From Ilyonectria destructans (Eukaryota; Ascomycota; Sordariomycetes; Hypocreales; Nectriaceae): a stretch of 64,000 nt of DNA. Of this stretch, positions 34,801 to 46,551 are shown in pieces (the stretch's first letter is position 1; the number at the start of each line of letters is the position of its first letter). Under the pieces are notes generated by a model, which saw nothing but the letters and a program-made list of their open reading frames with translations, searched no databases and was not told the DNA's origin. A program made the translations under genes and the position numbers. The DNA is taken from the NCBI GenBank assembly GCA_020740775.1, contig JAHEWK010000007.1, positions 1,488,001 through 1,552,000 of the forward strand. The letters run 5' to 3'.

Positions 34801-37116
34801 GCGAGATGAATCGTTTCCCCTCCATCGAACGAGTGAGCGGCTCTAGATGGCGCCGTCGTGTCATGTCCCATGATGTCAGTTGAAATTACCGTCCTCGTCC
34901 CTGTCCCAGAGCGAGGGCCTTCTGAGCCCAAAGGCAAGCCTGCCCTGCCTTGTCACAGCCTTTTTTGGTTCCTTTTTTTTGGGCACTTTGCCTTGCCAAT
35001 TCACCCCTGTCTTCACCTTGGGACGCCCGCATCTTGGCCCACATCTCATCGAGATATGGGAAAAGAGACCCTCCCTGCCCATGTAAAAGAGAGGCAAAAG
35101 CTAACGGCCTGGTCCACGGCCAAAACCCTCTTTACCGGCCGACGGGAAGTCACTACGGCGACCTATCGAGTGGGACAACAACAACACAATTTCAACAATA
35201 GGCCGTTAGAAGTTGACAGATTCCACCTGTTGTGTATTTCGTACTGCGCACGGCATTGAGCGGCAGCGCATGGGCCAAATCCTTTCGGATGCCCATTTCC
35301 ATGCCTACAAGTTCCAGGCCGAGGAACCCGCGCAGACCGAGACCCCGTGTGTCTCTCCGGTCCTCCCATTTAACATAACGCACATGGTGCCCCTCTGACA
35401 TGTCCGAATATGCAAGTGCTCGGGCGCTCTGAACCAAGAAAAATATGACGCCTCACAACCGACAGCTCGGTAAAGATGAGTACTCACAAAAAGAATTCAG
35501 GGTCCAAAACTCTCCTCTGCCATCCAGGCCGGCCTCTGCACCGTGCAGACCGAGGACCGGCAGGCAGGCGGCCCGCGTTGGTCCCGTTATCTCCATTGGG
35601 GCCCTCCAGGGGTCCATCGGCGTGCGTTGGTGCATCGGCAGCGATAACGAGCTCGAGAGGCGGGATCACCGACTCGCAGGTTCGTCGAGATCTGTCAGAT
35701 GGTTCATCACGGCGCTCGCTGCGTGTCTTGGGCCCCCCGCGCGCTACGACGGCGTTGGGCTGCCACTAGGTTTTTGACAACGCCAAGGGGACGGTACGGA
35801 TGGGTCACAATTGGAGGCAAGTTTACAACAGGATGCCGTGAATGGACGAACTGTGCCTCACGCCGGCAGAGTGCAGCCAGCCATCTGGCCTCACGTTCAT
35901 ACCAGACATGCCCTCCCTTCCCAGCTCACCCTCGCTAGTTTTGTTGCCTCGTCGCGCGCGTTGTTGGCTCCCCCGTCTTGGTCTTGGGCCCTTGGCTTCA
36001 ACAAGTGATCATCGTGCCGGTTTCCTAATGCGCCCAAACCTTCACATGCTCCGAATCCACTAATTCCGCATCCCAATCACCCCACTCCGTGACAGGAAAC
36101 CACCTCGCTTCAGCCAACCGTAAGGACCCTTCGGCGAACGCGGCCGCTGTGCTGTCCCCATTCAGATATCTTGGCTGTTCCAAAATCCCCATGCCACGCC
36201 TCTTTGAGTTCTCAGCCCTTGCCCGCCACACATAAACTTCACAGCGGTCCGTCCAACCAAACGCTCCAACACACCCTTTGCCAGAAACGTGGCAGGTCCT
36301 CGGCCTGCCGACTTGTTGCCGCGGAGCAACCCCTCCTTGGGGGCCATGCCGAGACCTCCGCCCCCCCACAACCGGGGTCCGTAGTGACAACTCCGGCCCG
36401 GAGCCGCAGAGCTCCACACTCCACACCTCCATCATCCAAGTTCCCTTTCATCAAGGGCCAATATCCGCTTTTGCAGTGGCATTTTCGCTCCCGGTTGCAG
36501 ATCCCAAAACACCATCCTGCTGTATGCCGTAGTCCTGCATGTGATGTGAGCGACCGGCAAGACGATGCGAAACTAGAGGCGTCGCCGGTGTGTTGGTACA
36601 GCCAACGGGGTCTCGAAGCAGAGTCCTGGATCTCGCGGGAAAACTACCTGTAAGCTATCAGAAACGACTATTGAGCCAAGTCGACATGTAAGCGCTTATG
36701 AATACACTGTGGGGAATAGATGGAGCTTCGGTGGATTTTTGAGCCGGACGTTGTGAGGCAGTGGTATAGGGTAGTGAACACCATAACAAAGATGCACGTC
36801 TTTCAGGTGTTATAGTCATTGTATCAAAGAACATGTTGAGAATAATTGAGTTTTGGTAATAACAATGCATATTGTTAGCACACCACGGCTTGGACGACCA
36901 ATCTCAGATCTGAACATCTTTACACGACATCCCCCAAGGCATCCTCTACCACAACGTGTTTGAATATAAACGGAGCTCAGCTCTCTTCCGGTCATATTTC
37001 TCACCACGGTTCTAAGTTTCTTGACATATCATTCCTATAAAATACTAGGGTATTCATCTAGGTAAAACCACAGGTACTTGAGCAACCACTAAGTCACAAA
37101 CAAGCAACCAATAATC
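28900..37116. other. 8.2-kb gene-poor region upstream of the bHLH gene
   Basis: No frame in this stretch carries a domain I recognise, although composition stays GC-rich. It contains microsatellites, homopolymer T runs (about 30230-30290), repeated GTGTAGTA units (about 31753-31776) and many Pro/Arg-rich chance frames overlapping on both strands. Possible but unproven coding traces are a 92-codon frame with one hydrophobic segment (minus, 33099-32821) and a 136-codon frame (minus, 36435-36025). The size and position fit a long regulatory region and leader for the bHLH gene, or noncoding transcripts. Confidence 0.5.
29134..29154. repeat. Trinucleotide microsatellite (GAT)7
   Basis: Seven perfect GAT units, about 235 bases upstream of the bHLH start codon, so within its promoter or leader. 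Confidence 0.9.
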
Positions 37117-37809
37117 ATGTGGTCTGACAACACCAGTTCTTTTAAACGCGGCTTCCTCACCAGGTCCCAAACCAAACCCATCATCCCTGTCCGTAACCCG
37201 GACCGTGAGCTCTCCAACCTCCTCCACCCCAGTCGTAGCTGGCCTTTGGTACGAAGCCGAAGCACGCTTGGAACCACGACGCTGGAAGAGACAGCTACCC
37301 TGGAGAAGTTCATCGAGCAGTTCTTTGAACAACCCGTTGCTGCCGGCAGACAGCCGCAAGTGCGTTTCGATCGCACGAAGAAGAAGCGGTTTGTGAGGAT
37401 ATTGTATCCGGAGGATGATGAGCATATTGGATATTCAGGAGACGATGAATTCTCAGACTGCGAGGAGTATCTGGAGGTTGAGGACGATAAGTGCTCGGAT
37501 CCAGCCGACTTGGACAGCGAGGAAGGTGAGTTCGTCGACGCTCCAGAATCCCCCCAATCCATGGAAATAGTGGACGACGACCATGACTCCTCTAGCCCAG
37601 ACGATATGGAGTCTCTCAACGAGTCTATGTCGGAAGTGCAAATGGCCGAATCGATGCTCAACGCCAGCAGCCCTAACCGTATCACGCCGGGTCTGAACTG
37701 TCACGTTTTCAAGGTTCCGCCAAAGGACGAGTCCAAGTTTTCCAATGTTTCTGCTAATCCACCCACACCTGACTGCTTTCAAGAGGGGGATATGGATAAG
37801 GTAACATGA
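37117..37809 (+). CDS. Hypothetical acidic protein
   Basis: Uninterrupted frame of 230 codons starting with ATG (MWSDNTSSFKRGF). The N-terminal 50 residues are basic (KRGFLTRSQTKPIIPVRNPDR). A short basic patch RFDRTKKKRFVRILYPEDDE is at about residues 83-102, after which the chain is strongly acidic (DDEFSDCEEYLEVEDD, EEGEFVDAPESP). There is no signal peptide or membrane segment. The basic patch could be a nuclear localisation signal. No family is recognised. It stands alone between the gene-poor region and the STRAP-like gene (convergent). Its length and codon use support a real gene. Confidence 0.6.
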   Translation: MWSDNTSSFKRGFLTRSQTKPIIPVRNPDRELSNLLHPSRSWPLVRSRSTLGTTTLEETATLEKFIEQFFEQPVAAGRQPQVRFDRTKKKRFVRILYPEDDEHIGYSGDDEFSDCEEYLEVEDDKCSDPADLDSEEGEFVDAPESPQSMEIVDDDHDSSSPDDMESLNESMSEVQMAESMLNASSPNRITPGLNCHVFKVPPKDESKFSNVSANPPTPDCFQEGDMDKVT

Positions 37810-38367
37810 GTTGGCTAACTGATAGAAACTACAATCTATGATATGACTTTACCGCATGGATGGAGTACAGGGGTTGTATTGATTGAGCAAACCACTAATG
37901 AACTGATTTAGTCTCGGTTAATAGACTAGCATTAAAGAAGAATTGACTTTAATTTCGTACACTTTGCAGTATCAGCATCTAAAGAGGAGAACTCATTGCT
38001 GCTGTACGTCATATACCGTCCATTGCCATGGCTTTCGACGTCTAAATACATGTGTGTGCGTGATTGTGATATTGCGAGTCTAAAATATGACTGGATCCAC
38101 GACTCCATCAGCCAAATACTACCTCGTCATATCCTCATCATGCACGAGTCTAGTCTGCCCCTACGAAGAGGTTGCTCTCCAGTTGGTGCTGCTGTGGCAG
38201 TCCTCACTCGTACTCGTGCGACGCCTGTGAGAGCTTTCGAACGAATGGGCAACGGCCTCAAAGCTCATGTCCGAGTCTCGGCTGCTCTGTGGTGTAAAAG
38301 GACCCGCGGGATGGCTGGAGTCATGCCCGTCTGATATCGATGAGACGATGCTGCGTTCTGTGTCCCT
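37810..38367. other. Convergent 3' spacer before the STRAP-like gene
   Basis: No gene seen; contains the 3' ends of the acidic hypothetical protein and the STRAP-like gene. Confidence 0.5.
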
Positions 38368-39553
38368 CTATTCCGCAGTACGCTCCGTCCCACCGCGCCA
38401 GAGGCCATAGAAACCATCGCAGTTCTTCCACAGCTTGATAGTGCCGTCCTCAGAACCCGTGGCATAGAGCTTTCCATCTGGGGAAAATGCGATGGACCAG
38501 ATGGGACCGTGATGACCCTTGTGGGTGTCAACCTCAGTCTCATCGTCGAATCGGATAACCTTGGCCCACGTGCCGGGTTCCTCGCCAACAACCAACTTGC
38601 GTCCCTTGACGTCGAGGGCCACGCTGGCAATCGTGTAAGGCAGGGAGATGCGCTTCAGCTCATCCATGGCCTGAGGTCCACCCCAGAAGTAGACCGTTTT
38701 CCCAGCCGCCACAGCAAGCACGGGCTTGCCTCCACCAATGTCGTCAGGGGAAGCATACTCGGCCGCCAACGAAACCATCTCGCACGACTTGATATCGCCG
38801 TCAAGAACTTCGTGGCGGATGCAGGCACGGCTAGGGAGGTCGAGCCATCGGATCGTCTTGTCCGAGGCTGTGACAACAATGTTTGGGTCCTGGGTCCAGC
38901 AGATGAACTTGATGGAGCCGGTGTGGACGCCCTCGCCAATCTCAAAACCAGCCGAAGCAGGGATTGTCGCAGGAGTTCCAGGGTTGGAGGCGGCAAGTTC
39001 CGTCAAGTCGAAGACACGGAGCTTTTTCTCGAAACCGCCCGTGGCGACAAGGTCCGAGTTGTCAGGGGGGTATGCGATGGCGCGGACGATGTGGTCATGC
39101 TGCAGGGTGTAGAGGAGCTCGCCAGTGTGGGTATCCCAGATCTTGCTGGTGACGTGTGAGTAGGGTGCGCGTAGAGGACGACATGCAAACTCACGCAGTG
39201 AAATCGGCCGAGGCAGTTGCGGCATTCGACGCATCGGGGCTCAGTCTGGCCTGCCAGACAGCGCCTTTGTGGCCAATAAAGGTACCGATCCTGTCAAGTG
39301 TGAGATGGGGCTGTAGAGGAGTCCAAAGTCGGGCACATACCAGTCGCCAGTGATACCGTCGCGAAGCATAGGGTTACCATCTGATGCTCGGTCAGCACGC
39401 AGTATGCGACAAGTTGGCAAACGGCGTACCTTTGCAAGCCGAGATCATGTAGTAGACATCTTCCTTCTCCAGGGATGAGAAGCATATGTGGGGGACCGGC
39501 CGAGAGTGACCGTGGCAGGTCAGGGGGACGTATTGGCGATTTTCAGAAGCCAT
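38368..39553 (-). CDS. WD40 protein, STRAP/UNRIP-like
   Basis: Predicted 345 aa, close to the roughly 350 aa of animal STRAP (serine/threonine kinase receptor-associated protein, also UNRIP). Exons in reading order are 39553-39430, 39380-39341, 39290-39195 and 39145-38368, with GT-AG introns of only 49-50 nt. The chain forms seven WD40 repeats; visible units include PLTCHGHSRPVPHICFS, TFIGHKGAVWQARLSPD, ASADFTAKIWDT, NIVVTASDKTIRWLD and HHGPIWSIAFSPDGKLYATG. The first conserved unit (TCHGHSRPV) and the C-terminal GSEDGTIKLWKN are STRAP hallmarks. In animals STRAP works with the SMN complex and in TGF-beta signalling; in fungi a general scaffold role in mRNA metabolism is the likely inference. 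It is divergently transcribed from DOA1, 1.1 kb away. Confidence 0.88.
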
Positions 39554-40683
39554 TACGACAGAGTGGGTGGGTAATGGATTGCGGTGAATGGCTGTATCTG
39601 TTGGTGATGTCCCTGAGGGTCTGTAGAGGCGGTGTCGAGGATCGGGGCGCAGCGGGGACGTGTCAGGTAGCAGCGCGACAGAGTGAGGCAGGATTCGGTC
39701 GGCAACGTGTGCGATGCGATGAGGTGCAGAGGGAGATCGGAGGTCGTAGCGGTCGTAAACTTCGTTAAGAGCGAACTGGGTCGTGAGTCGTTTGTCGCGT
39801 GTCGTCGCAACGGGCGGGGTGCAGAGGAAGGGGGGAGGGAGCGTGACAGCGCGCGCAGGCGGATGAGCTAGTGGACGAGGAGGAGAGAGAGCGCCTGCAG
39901 TCGATCTGAGGCACCGTAGGCGATGTCGTGGTCAGTTCCCCCCGGTATAGAGAGGGAGAGGGAGGGAGAGAAAAAAGAGAGGGCGGAGGGTGGTTGATGG
40001 GAAGGAAATTTGTCGATGGTCAGGGCGGTTTATTTTGGCCCCAAGCGGCCAGTTTCCAGTGCTACGCTCCGGCAGGGGACTGGACAGGGACAGGCAGGCG
40101 CCGGTTGCGGGTTTGCGCTTTCCAAAACGGACGGCGGGGTTCAGGAGTGAGAGCGCATTCGGTCACAGGGGCTCTCACCAGCAATGAGCGGCGGATCACA
40201 AGCGGAAGGTGCTCCGCGCACCGCCACAGAGCGGGGTATTGAGAGCCTCTCCTGAGCCACTGTTGGCACACAGTGAGTGGCTCTCACCGACTACGGCCTG
40301 AGGCGCGCCCACTAACCATGGAGGTGGAGGTGGCTGGTGCCATGTTGCCATGTTGCCATGTTGCCATGTTGCCATGCTTAGTGAGTGACGCACCTGTGGC
40401 TCCGAGCTGACCGACCAGCCAGGACGAGGGGCGGCTCGGCTCAGCTCTATCTACCAGCTTCCATCACTCTCCTTTGTCCTCGGCCGAACGACCCAGGCAG
40501 AGAATCGCTTTGCTTGGCTTTGTTTACGCAGCTCTCTAGACCTGTCCATTACTCTCTGTCACAGCTCCTCTCCCCTCCCTTCTCGTCGACTGCTCGTGGG
40601 ACCGTGCCATCTTGCGTTTGGACATTCGTCTCCCCGCATACAACATCTGAACACACAACACTCGTCAAAGTGTAGAGGCAACC
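39554..40683. promoter_or_regulatory. Shared divergent promoter of the STRAP-like and DOA1 genes
   Basis: 1.13 kb between the two start codons, containing purine-rich tracts (about 39825-39990) and an 8-bp tandem repeat. No gene is seen. The head-to-head arrangement suggests shared regulation, which is an inference. Confidence 0.55.
40339..40376. repeat. 8-bp tandem repeat (GCCATGTT), 4.75 copies
   Basis: Perfect copies of GCCATGTT in the shared promoter, about 310 bases upstream of DOA1. On the opposite strand it reads as repeated CATGGCAA. Confidence 0.9.
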
Positions 40684-43133
40684 ATGGTCGCCGACTTTAA
40701 GCTGTCGGCGCAATTGGTCGGCCACGAATCCGACGTACGAGAACCCTCTGTCTCCCGTTTCCTCTTGCAACCCAGCTAATACCAGCTCCAGGTCCGAGCC
40801 GTTTCCTTCCCCTCCCCCGACGTTGTTCTCTCCGCATCCCGCGACTGCACCCTCCGCGTATGGCGCCGCGCGCAAGCAACACCTCCCAGCTTCGATGCCA
40901 CGCTACTGAGCCGCGGCTCTGAATACATCAACTCCGTCTCTTTCCTACCGCCCTCCAAGGACCGCCCAGACGGCCTCGTCATATCCGGCGGCAAGGACAC
41001 CATCATCGAAGTCAAGTCCCCCAGCGCCACCTCTGGCGACAACGCCGAACGCCTTCTCGTTGGCCATGCCCATAACGTGTGTACTCTGGATGTGGCCCCC
41101 GACGGCACATACATCGTGTCCGGCGGCTGGGATGGCCAGGCCCGTGTCTGGAATCCCACCAAGTGGGAGACGGAGCTGATGCTGAGCGGTCACGAAGGCA
41201 TGGCCGTTTGGAACGTCGTGGCTTTCGATGAGCACACCGTCGTGACGGGTTGTGCCGATAAGAGCATCCGCATCTTCGACCTACGGAAATCCACCGCTGG
41301 CGAGGTAGCGCCCCGTTCAACCATCTACACCCCCGACGTCGTCCGCGCCCTCTGCCGGGTCTCCAAAAACCACCCCAGCGGTGCCGATATCGCGAGTGCC
41401 AGCAACGACGGCACCCTGCGCCTGTGGAAGCTCAACGGACAGCAGGTGGGCGAGCTGCATGGACATGACAGCTTCGTCTACAGCCTAACAAGCCTCCCCT
41501 CGGGCGAGCTTGTCAGTGCCGGCGAGGACCGCACAGTGAGGATATGGAGGGGAACCGAGTGTGTCCAGACCATCACCCACCCTGCTATCTCCGTGTGGAC
41601 TGTCGCTGCGAACCCCGAGACGGGTGACATCGTCTCAGGCTCTAGCGATGGCGCAGCCCGTGTCTTCACCCGCCGCCCAGAAGCAGTAGCCGACCAGGCG
41701 ACGCTGAAGGAGTTTGAGGACTCCGTCAAGGCATCCTCCATCCCTCAGCAACAAGTCGGCGGCGTCAACAAGGAGAAGCTCCCCGGACCCGAGTTCCTCA
41801 CTTCCAAGTCCGGCACCAAGGAGGGCCAGGTGCAGATGATCAAAGAGGACAACGGCTCTGTCACGGCGCACCAGTGGTCAGCAAGCCAGCAGCAGTGGAT
41901 CAACGTCGGCACCGTCGTCGACGCCGTGGGCAGCACGGGCAAGAAGGTTGAGTACAAGGGCCAGTCGTACGACTACGTTTTCGACGTAGATATCGAGGAC
42001 GGCAAGCCCGCTCTCAAGCTCCCATACAACCTCTCCGAGAACCCCTACGAGCGCGCCACCAAGTTCCTCGGCGACAACGAGCTGCCCCTAACCTACCTCG
42101 ACAACGTCGCCAACTTCATCACCGAGAACACAAAGGGCGCCACTCTCGGCGCAGATGCGGCGCCGTCCGGCGGACCTGACCCATACGGCACCGAGTCACG
42201 ATATCGCCCAGGCGAGCCGACCGAGCCTCAGCAACCCAAGGTCCTCCCCCAGAAGGAGTACCTGAACATCTCAGCTGCCAAGTATGAAGGCAAGTCTATC
42301 AAACGCCGTTTCTGTATATCATGACCCCCACTAACTTCCGCTCTCCAGCCATGTTCAACAAGATCCTTACCATCAACAAGAACATGATCTCCTCGGGCCG
42401 CAAAGACGCTGCCTTCAACCCCGAAGAGGAATCCATCCTGCGTGCCCTGCGTGAATCCCTTGAGTCCTCAAAGCCCCTCCCCCCCAAGGCCCTCGGTCTC
42501 GTCGTCCGCCTCGTTACCCAGTGGCCCTATGCCGACCGCCTCCCCGGCCTCGACCTCCTCCGCTGCGTGGCAAAGTTCCCGCTCGCCGCCGACGTCTCCG
42601 ATCCCCAACACGGCACTCTCCTAGATCTCGCCATCGCCGCGTCCGTCTCTAGCGGCGGCGATGCCCCCAGTGAGAATGCCGTCATGATGGGCCTACGTAC
42701 CCTCGCCAACCTCTTCTCCTCGGCCAACGGCCGCAGCGTCGTCAGCGCAAACGCCGACAAGGCCATCGGCTTCCTCGAGCGTGTCACGGGTATATCTGGT
42801 GGCGACCCCATCGGCCCCTTTAACCGCAACGTTCTCATCGCAGCCACCACCGTCGCCATCAACCTCGCTGTCCTCGCCCACCGCGAGCGCCTCCTCGTGG
42901 TTGAGCAGCGCCGCCGCCTCGTCATCGTCCTCGGCGCCGTTCTCAACAAGGACCAATCCGACTCCGAGGTCCTCTACCGCGCCCTCGTCGCTCTCGGCAC
43001 AGTCCTCTCCGCCTCGAACCAAGAGTCGGCAAACCTCGGCGTGGCCGGCTGGATCCAGGCCGCCGCCGCTCGCTCCTCTGAAGACCGCGTCAAGGCCGTC
43101 GCTGCAGAGTGCTCCAAAGTCGCCCCGCGGTGA
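40684..43133 (+). CDS. doa1: Doa1/Ufd3/PLAA ubiquitin-binding Cdc48 cofactor
   Basis: Predicted 777 aa from exons 40684-40734, 40792-42289 and 42349-43133. Doa1 (Lub1 in fission yeast, PLAA in animals) binds ubiquitin and Cdc48/p97 and maintains free ubiquitin, acting in ERAD, mitochondria-associated degradation and endosomal sorting. Seven WD40 repeats occupy about residues 8-310 (for example LVISGGKDTIIEV, YIVSGGWDGQARVW, ELVSAGEDRTVRIWRG). A PFU ubiquitin-binding domain is at about 355-460 (WINVGTVVDAV, YDYVFDVDIEDG, NPYERATKFL). A PUL domain with armadillo-like helices covers about 510-777 (AMFNKILTIN, LDLLRCVAKFPLAADVS). Order and length match the family. The first exon is only 51 nt; the second intron is a GC-AG intron and joins KYE to AMFNK. 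Confidence 0.95.
42290..42348 (+). other. GC-AG intron 2 of the DOA1 gene
   Basis: The exon ends GAAG and the intron begins GCAAGT. It has a CACTAACTT branch site and ends CTCCAG. Only this choice keeps the PUL domain in frame; the GT alternatives nearby shift it. Length 59 nt. Confidence 0.85.
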
Positions 43134-44061
43134 AACGCCCACTTCCTCATAACCAAAACGATGTCAAGGGGGACGGCGGCTGGCGAAATCGGATGGCCGG
43201 CACGTGCGACAGTGTGATTGTGATGAGGAACCCCGTTGTCCGTCACGGCGCTTACACCGAATTACCAGCGTGTCGTCACACCCCGGGAAAGGGACCTGCC
43301 GGATCGAATCCCCACTCCGGCCGGCAATACGGGATTTTAGCCCACCTATTTTATTTGGTTACTTGCATAGGCTCGGGCCGGACGGTAGAGAGAAGAGAGA
43401 TGGAGCAGCAGAGTGTGGAGCATGACGCCAGGAAGCGCAGATAGACAAGAGCAGAAATACCAACCATAGGCTATAGCATGTTTGATCATGATCATGACCA
43501 TGACAGTTTTTCCTTTGGTGACTATAGTGCTTGTTGGCGGATATCTGACATAGTAGGTGGACTTGTTATGTTGAGTCGGAGAATTCCGCGTCACGTCGTG
43601 AATACAAATCAAGAAATGAATGTCATGGAGAATACACAATACGACGCAAGCATTTCTTTCATAATCATATCATCGATTCATTCGTGCCCGTTCTAGAGCA
43701 ATGTAACCCGATGTAGCACCCCGCCCTCCAATCAAGTTCTACCTCGGGAGAGCGAGGCATTTCGTCCCTAGGTTGAGTTCTCGCCTGGGTTCCGAGATAA
43801 ACAAGTTCAAGAGACAAGACAAGAAAATAAGCTCCCCCAACACCTAAACAAGACAGGAGATAAAACCTCTATATCCCCCGAGAAAATGTGGGAATAAATT
43901 AAAAAATGACAGAAATAGGGATGTAGCCACCTCCCGTAACCCAAGGAGAACCGCCAGTAAAACGCCGTAGGTATATGAATGCGGAATGTACATTTTTCGT
44001 TTCAGTCCGGTCGGGCCTGGGGGACGATTGTTCTTCTATCCCAGACCTTTGCCGGGTGCGC
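43134..44061. other. Convergent 3' spacer between DOA1 and the BIM1-like gene
   Basis: No gene seen. Relatively A/T-rich in 43440-43700 and 43800-43920, probably 3' untranslated sequence of both genes. Confidence 0.5.
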
Positions 44062-44884
44062 TTATGCGAATAGCACCCACAGACCAGCGCCAACCAGAGG
44101 GAGCCAGCCCGCCCAGCTGATGTGTCTGAGGCTCGTGGCGCCCGATTCGTTGACGTACTGGTCGGAGCCGGATTGTTTGGTGGTGATGGTGAAGACTTCG
44201 GCGAAGCCAATGTCTGTCGAGTTGTAGCAGTTGGTCTCGTTGACCTCGTTGAGCCGCTTGTCACCGGGCTCGGCAAAGATGATGTCGACGCACTGTGCAT
44301 GATGTTAGTTATCGATACGGGGACGAGTAGATTTCAGGGCAGCCACATACCGAGAACAGCGCGGCACCGTGGATAGCCAGCTCGACAATCTGGATAGTCG
44401 CCTTGTCGCCAGCCTTGACGGTGGTGTTCGTCGGGAGAGGAACCTGGGGCAGGCAGATGGTGCCGGGGAACGGGTTGTTGGTGGGGCCGAGGATCTGGAA
44501 CTGGGGAACCATGGGGTTGGACATGTTGAGAGGGCCGCCGTCGGGACCATCGCTTCCGAAGCCCATGTTGATGTAGGCAAAGGCAGTCTCGTGGCCGCGG
44601 AACCAACCTGGCTGGAAGGCGACGGCACCGCCGGTGGTGGGCCAGTAGGTGCGGTTTTGCGTCACGTTGTGTCCACCGCCTGAGAATGAGAGTCAGTATG
44701 AGGGGAATGTGAGGCAGAGGGAAGAAAAGGGCGATGGGCACTTACAGGGATACATCCATTGCATGCCGTAGGGGAAGGTGGAATTGGTGACGAGGGTGTT
44801 TCCACGCCATCCCGGGTAGGTGATGACAATGTGGGCGGAGGCGACGGCCGCGAGGACAAAGGTGAGGAGTGCGGATGATTTCAT
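44062..44884 (-). CDS. GPI-anchored BIM1-like (X325) copper protein
   Basis: Predicted 232 aa, exons in reading order 44884-44746, 44679-44351 and 44292-44062, with GT-AG introns of 66 and 58 nt. The signal peptide (MKSSALLTFVLAAVASA) is followed directly by His18, so the mature chain starts with the N-terminal histidine needed for a copper-binding histidine brace. The body (HIVITYPGWRGN, FPYGMQWMYPCGGHN, WPTTGGAVAFQPGW, CLPQVPLPTNTTVKAGD) matches the X325/BIM1-like family, related to lytic polysaccharide monooxygenases but shown in other fungi to act in copper acquisition or cell-surface roles instead of sugar cleavage. Several N-glycosylation sites (NST, NVT, NRT, NET, NES) are visible. The tail HISWAGWLPLVGAGLWVLFA is a GPI-attachment signal, so the protein should sit on the plasma membrane or wall. 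Confidence 0.9.
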
Positions 44885-46551
44885 GTTGAAGGTTGTGTGT
44901 GGATGTGATGGGTTGACAAAAATTGACGAGAGTTGAAACGAAATCTCAAATGATGAGAGAAAATCAACCAAGTTCTAGTAGGGATCTACGTCTTCCAGAG
45001 ACGATTGATTCGAGGTTTGCGCGAGCTGCCTGAGCCAGTCCGCGATAGCAGCGGGTGGTTGGATCCGCAAGTTGGCGAGTTGACAGCGGTTGCTTGGCGT
45101 CTTTCCCAAGGCTCACAAAGCTGCGAGAAATGCTGGCGTCAAGCTGGAGAAGCAGCTGGAATAACTGAAAGCAGGTTCCGGAGTTCGGATGGGGAGAGGA
45201 GGAGACGAGACGAGGCGAAGGCGGGCTGGCCGCATGGGCGAGGGCAAGTCTTATGGCGCTGGGGGCCATATCCAGCCGCCCAACTTCTCGGAGCAAGCAA
45301 GGCCCCGGTGTGATTCGCACCACGGCGCGGAGCGGGCCAGTGAGAGGCTGGCGAGATGCGGGCGGGAGAGCAAGGCCCCTGTAGCAATCCCGACGGCGCA
45401 GGCCAATGGGCGTCGTGAAACGGGTGACTGGCGCCCTCCTCAGCGGCCGGCCAAGCAGTATCGACCATCTGGTTGGCGCATCGCAGGACGTGTTTAAGCG
45501 CCGGCACCATGCCGTAGAGGGTGCGTTGGACTGAGTTGGAGCATGAGGCCCAGCCAATGAAGCCCCCGGCCCGCCGAGGGTGGCACTCCGGGAGTGGAGC
45601 GTCGTCGGCATCACGGAGGAGAGGGGAACGCGGGTGGACGAGCAAACTGATTACACACATCCGGATTGTGTCTTGCGTTGGGATTGTCGACTGACTTTGG
45701 GATAAATGGCCGTGGAAATGGCATGAGTTAGTTCTGCCGCAATCCCGCACCCGCCAACTGCATCGCAACCTTTTTGTGCCGCAAACGCCGGGCGCCTAAC
45801 TTAAGTTACAGCCAAGGGGACGGATTGAACCTCGCAAACCCAATTTCTAAAGAAAGACGCGCGCATTTGGCGGCGCACGCGTGGTCAGCATGGTAAAGGT
45901 CGAACGACGGCTCAAGTGCCGGCGCCAACGGAACGCTGCCACTGTTTGCTGTCTTCTGTCAGCGTCAGCACACCGGAGGGGATCGGCGGCGACACAGGTG
46001 TAACACCAGTCGTCCGCTGCATCTGATCATTTTGCGTGCGTGCACCTGTGTATCCACCTCTCTATACGTCTTGGTATCAATCAGTCTGGTCATTCATGTA
46101 CGCTGATGCTGATGGTGCCGGGCAGCCGGGCTCTTGCGCCGACACTTGTGCAATGCGATGACGACGATGGATGACGGTGGCAATGGCCATGGTGGACGAG
46201 AGCAATGGATGATGTGAGACATTGGAGCAACGTGAAGCTGCATTTTCTGGCTGAGCATCTGTCCTGCTGAGTCTTGGTGTTTCCATCCAGTAGGTGAGCT
46301 CTCACCGAGCCCTCACCGAGGTCCACCGAACTGTGGGGCCGGAAATTCTGAGATGCACTTCAGAACCTCACTCAAGATACAATGTAAAGTCCTACACCGA
46401 GTACCGATCATCTGGGACCCTCGCTCGATATCTAGACGGAGTCATCTTAAGGACGGGTTCTAGTCCCCTCACAATTCAGGTCCTTAGATACACAAAAGAC
46501 ACCCCCCAAAAAGAGGAATGTCCCCCCTCACTCACATCATCCTCACCCAAC
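44885..46551. other. Gene-poor region upstream of the BIM1-like and SRR1 genes
   Basis: Divergent spacer of 1.7 kb. No gene with a recognisable domain; the frames present are Arg/Pro/Ala-rich and overlap on both strands. Confidence 0.5.

Noticed and set aside
43290..43340. GGATCGAATCC resembling a tRNA B box
   Set aside because: No A box at the proper distance and no cloverleaf could be drawn. I found no convincing tRNA or rRNA gene in the window.
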